A stretch of DNA of 64,000 nucleotides from positions 7,334,978-7,398,977 of the forward strand of contig NZ_CP031320.1 of assembly GCF_003355155.1 (NCBI RefSeq), read 5' to 3'. The stretch is from Streptomyces armeniacus. Its GTDB lineage: Bacteria; Actinomycetota; Actinomycetes; Streptomycetales; Streptomycetaceae. Position 1 is the stretch's first letter, and every line of letters starts with the position of its first letter. The notes under the pieces were generated by a model. It did no database searches. It had not been told where the DNA came from and saw only the letters and a program-made list of their open reading frames with translations. The translations under genes were made by a program, and so were the position numbers. Shown piece after piece: positions 61,563-64,000 of this stretch.

Positions 61563-62626
61563 GACGTGATCTGCACCTTGCCGTGGTCGCCGATGACGAG
61601 CCGGTGCGTGGCCGGTACGCGCGGCGCGTACGAGACCTGCACGTGGCGGCCGACGAGGGAGCCCTCGACGCGGCGGATGCCGTCGAAGGACGCGTCGCGC
61701 ATCACGATGGAGAACTCGATCTCGCTGTTCAGAATGCTGCAGTTCTCCGCGATGGAGGTGGAGGGCCCGACGTACGAGTTCTCCACGACGGTGCCCGCTC
61801 CGATCGTCGCCGGGCCGACGATGCGGGAGCCGCGGACCCGGGCGCCCTCGTCGATCCGTACGCGGCCGACGATCTCGCTGGTGTCGTCCACGTCGCCCTC
61901 GATACGGGTCTCCAGCCGCTCCAGGAGCGTGCAGTTGACCTCGAGCATGTCCGGGACGTTCCCGGTGTCCTTCCAGTACCCGGTGATCATCGTGGAGCGT
62001 ACGTCGCGGCCCTCGTCGATGAGCACCTTGATGGCGTCGGTGATCTCGAGTTCGCCGCGCCAGGACGGCTTGATGGCGGCGACGGCGTCGTGCACGGCGG
62101 GGGTGAAGAGGTACACGCCGGCGATCGCGAGATCGCTCTTGGGGTGCTCCGGCTTCTCCTCCAGGGCGCAGATCCGCCCCTCCTCGTCCAGGGTGGCAAC
62201 ACCGAACGAGGAGGGGTCGGACACCTTGGTCAGCAGGATGCGCGCGTCGGGGCGCTCCTGCCGGAAGTCGTCGACCAACTCGGTGATGCCGTCGAAGACG
62301 AAGTTGTCACCGAGGTACATCACGAAGTCGTCGTCGGCGAGGAAGTCACGCGCGATGGCCACCGCGTGGGCGAGGCCCAGCGGCGAGTCCTGCCGGAGGT
62401 AGGTCACCTTCAGACCGAAGTCCGCGCCGTCGCCGACCGCCTGCCGGATCTCCGGCTCCGTCTGCCCGACGATCATGCCGACCTCGGTGATACCGGCCGC
62501 GGCGATGGCTTCGAGCCCGTAGAAGAGGATGGGCTTGTTGGCGACGGGGACGAGTTGCTTCGCGGACGTGTGGGTGATGGGGCGCAGCCGCGTACCCGAT
62601 CCCCCCGAGAGCACGAGTGCCTTCAC
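61559..62626 (-). CDS. rmlA: Glucose-1-phosphate thymidylyltransferase, long antibiotic-type
   Basis: A 355-residue nucleotidyltransferase making dTDP-glucose. The N-terminal signature ALVLSGGSGTRLRPITHTSAKQLVP (about 3-27), metal Asp in MYLGDNFVFDG, KVSDPSSFGV, EEKPEHPKS and GYWKDTGNVPDML are present. Residues about 255-355 form a left-handed beta-helix extension (VRGSRIVGPATIGAGTVVENS), the StrD-like long form typical of secondary-metabolite clusters. GTG 62626 is used. It lies downstream of the ferredoxin gene on the same strand. Confidence 0.97.
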   Translation of the reverse strand: MKALVLSGGSGTRLRPITHTSAKQLVPVANKPILFYGLEAIAAAGITEVGMIVGQTEPEIRQAVGDGADFGLKVTYLRQDSPLGLAHAVAIARDFLADDDFVMYLGDNFVFDGITELVDDFRQERPDARILLTKVSDPSSFGVATLDEEGRICALEEKPEHPKSDLAIAGVYLFTPAVHDAVAAIKPSWRGELEITDAIKVLIDEGRDVRSTMITGYWKDTGNVPDMLEVNCTLLERLETRIEGDVDDTSEIVGRVRIDEGARVRGSRIVGPATIGAGTVVENSYVGPSTSIAENCSILNSEIEFSIVMRDASFDGIRRVEGSLVGRHVQVSYAPRVPATHRLVIGDHGKVQITS

Positions 62627-62666
62627 GATTCCATCCCGGTGGTCTGTTCTGCGCTGTCAGTGGGCT

Positions 62667-62864
62667 TCAGTCGAAGGCCACGCTGATGGCGCGGGACGGG
62701 CACATGAGCTCCGCCTCCTCCACCATCTCGGCCATTTCCTGCGGCGGTTCACTGCGGAGGAGCTTCACCCGGCCGTTGGACTCGTCCTGCTCGAACAGCT
62801 CGTCGGCCGCCAGTACGCAGTTACCGGCGCCCACACACCTGTTCCTGTCCACCGTGATCTTCAT
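62667..62864 (-). CDS. 3Fe-4S ferredoxin
   Basis: A 65-residue electron carrier. Cluster ligands are Cys10 and Cys16 in NRCVGAGNCVLAA and Cys55 in ELMCPSRAI. The position that would hold the fourth Cys is Ala13, giving a 3Fe-4S cluster as in Streptomyces ferredoxins that feed cytochrome P450s. ATG 62864 has AAGGA 5-6 nt upstream. No P450 is in the window; it is probably encoded nearby in the cluster beyond the right edge. Confidence 0.93.
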   Translation of the reverse strand: MKITVDRNRCVGAGNCVLAADELFEQDESNGRVKLLRSEPPQEMAEMVEEAELMCPSRAISVAFD

Positions 62865-62979
62865 CGTGGTCCTTGGTCCTTTCGGTGTCGCGGTGCGCAT
62901 ACGCTCCTCGCGTGCGCCTCCCATCGTGGTGCGTCACGCGGCCGAGGCGGCCCGTCGCGGGCAGGGACTGGGGAATCGC

Positions 62980-64000
62980 TCAGACAATCGCGGAGGAGCG
63001 GCGTCTGCGGTGGGCTTCCACGGCCTCCTCCAGCTCCGGTACGAGCCGCTGCGGACTGGCCAGCCGGGCCCCCTCCTCCTGGAGCGCGCGGGCCGCCTCG
63101 CCGTACGACGGTTCCTCGACGAGCCGCCGCACCGCGTCCCGTACGAATGACGCGTCCGCCTTGCTCCAGTGCGCGAACTCGCCCGCGCCCGCGTTCCGCA
63201 GACCCGTACCGCGCAGCTCGTGGTCCGAGACGGAGGTGGACAGGATGAGCTGCGGCACGCCGTACGACAGCGCCGTGGCGTACGACCCGAAGCCGCCGTG
63301 GTGGATGATCGCGGAGCAGCTGGGGAGCAGCGTGTTGAGGGCGACGCCCTCGACGACGCGGGCGTTGTCCGGGAGGGCGCTGAGCAGGTCGGCACCGGCG
63401 CCGGCGAGGGTGGCGACGACCTCCACGTCGAGGTCGCCGAGGGCGGTCAGGATGTCGGGGACGGAGACGTAGTCGCCGCCGTAGTCCTCGGTGTTGGACG
63501 CGCCGAGGGTGAGGCACACGCGGGGGCGGGCGGGCTTCTCGCGCAGCCAGTCGGTGACGACGGCGCGGCCGTTGTACGGGATGTACCGCATGTCGAGCAC
63601 GTTCAGATGGGTGGGCAGCCGCAGGCTGTGCGGCATGGTGTCCAGCGTGAACTGGCCGTTCACCAGCTCCTCGTCGTGCTCGACACCGAACGGCGCGCAG
63701 CGGTCCGCGAGCCACTCGGCCATCGGGTCGGTCCGCTCGTCCTCGGGGGCGTGCGGCAGCATGTCGAGGTACGTGCGCCGGGACCGGCCCCACACGTCGG
63801 CGCACCACAGCAGCCGGGCGTGTGCGGCGCCGCAGGCGCGCGCGGCGATGCCGCCCGCGTACGCCAGGGGGTCGCGGATCACCAGGTCGGGCCGCCAGTC
63901 GCGGGCGAACTCGACGAGGCCGTCGATCATCGGGTCGTTGTACGCGCTGATGCCGTAGTTGACGCTGATCCGGTAGCGGCGGCTGAGCTCCTCCCAGGAG
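62980..64000 (-). CDS. Macrolide-type glycosyltransferase (GT-B, family 1), 5' end outside the window
   Basis: At least 340 residues of a GT1-type enzyme that transfers a dTDP-deoxysugar to an aglycone. The N-terminal domain ends RDWRPDLVIRDPLAYAGGIAARACG. The C-terminal nucleotide-binding domain includes RPRVCLTLGASN, EVVATLAGAG, NARVVEGVALNTLLPSCSAIIHHGGFGSYATALSYGVPQL (the HHGG motif binds the diphosphate) and HELRGTGLRNAGAGEF. This is like the DesVII/EryCIII group, many of which need an auxiliary P450-like partner. The frame is open to base 64000. It precedes ferredoxin, rmlA and rmlB in the same direction, marking a glycosylated polyketide-type cluster. Confidence 0.93.
   Translation of the reverse strand, partial: SWEELSRRYRISVNYGISAYNDPMIDGLVEFARDWRPDLVIRDPLAYAGGIAARACGAAHARLLWCADVWGRSRRTYLDMLPHAPEDERTDPMAEWLADRCAPFGVEHDEELVNGQFTLDTMPHSLRLPTHLNVLDMRYIPYNGRAVVTDWLREKPARPRVCLTLGASNTEDYGGDYVSVPDILTALGDLDVEVVATLAGAGADLLSALPDNARVVEGVALNTLLPSCSAIIHHGGFGSYATALSYGVPQLILSTSVSDHELRGTGLRNAGAGEFAHWSKADASFVRDAVRRLVEEPSYGEAARALQEEGARLASPQRLVPELEEAVEAHRRRRSSAIV

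Noticed and set aside
58911..62402. 1,163-residue plus-strand frame across the sulfatase, kinase remnant and rml genes
   Set aside because: It is out of frame with the sulfatase and antisense to rmlB and rmlA. Only the short kinase remnant inside it resembles a protein.

Overview
The composition is very GC-rich with strong third-position GC bias and frequent GTG starts. The gene content (whiD, bldM, a sigD-like ECF factor, a DasR-type operator before a chitinase, Tad pilus genes, several natural-product loci) points to a Streptomyces or close relative. The window does not look like one continuous chromosome segment. At about 8253-8338 and 47607-47676 there are degraded copies of a Nextera/Tn5 library adapter: mosaic end, a 14-nt linker, exactly 8 index bases, then the P5 complement and an A-rich tail. 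Both break genes or gene context. I therefore read the window as three contigs joined end to end: A (1 to about 8250), B (about 8339 to 47606) and C (about 47700 to 64000). Synteny across these joins should not be trusted.

Contig A holds a partial GNAT acetyltransferase, an Nramp-type transporter, a Ser/Thr kinase, a secreted GH18 chitinase with a DasR-like operator, and the start of a Tad/Flp pilus operon (zinc-ribbon protein, cpaB, tadZ/cpaE). The operon is cut at its 3' end.

Contig B starts inside a two-gene NRPS locus on the minus strand, whose downstream part is lost at the join. NRPS1 opens with only the C-terminal tail of an adenylation domain plus a carrier. It continues with a Thr-type module and a third module ending in an epimerase. 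NRPS2 starts with a matching DCL-type condensation domain. A DUF4097 protein and an unusual SDR lie upstream. Next come a membrane-anchored XRE regulator and a compact class I lanthipeptide locus: two different precursors, full-length LanB, and LanC overlapping it. No protease, transporter or immunity gene is visible there. The rest of B is conserved Streptomyces core: tRNA-Lys, a DEAD-box helicase, a lipoprotein, a kinase-like protein, a PASTA-less Ser/Thr kinase, glpD, a nucleotide-sugar dehydrogenase lacking its catalytic Cys, guaB3 flanked by inverted copies of a 130-bp repeat, guaB, sigD, bldM (with a perfect sigma-BldN promoter) and whiD.

Contig C carries an ArsR/VOC pair with a clear operator, a Tat-exported GH43 enzyme, a MarR regulator, a YciO-like protein, a two-component system next to an ABC exporter, an esterase, a GNAT-like protein, a Tat sulfatase and a decayed kinase. 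It ends at the edge of a glycosylated natural-product cluster: rmlB, rmlA, a 3Fe-4S ferredoxin and a macrolide-type glycosyltransferase running off the window.
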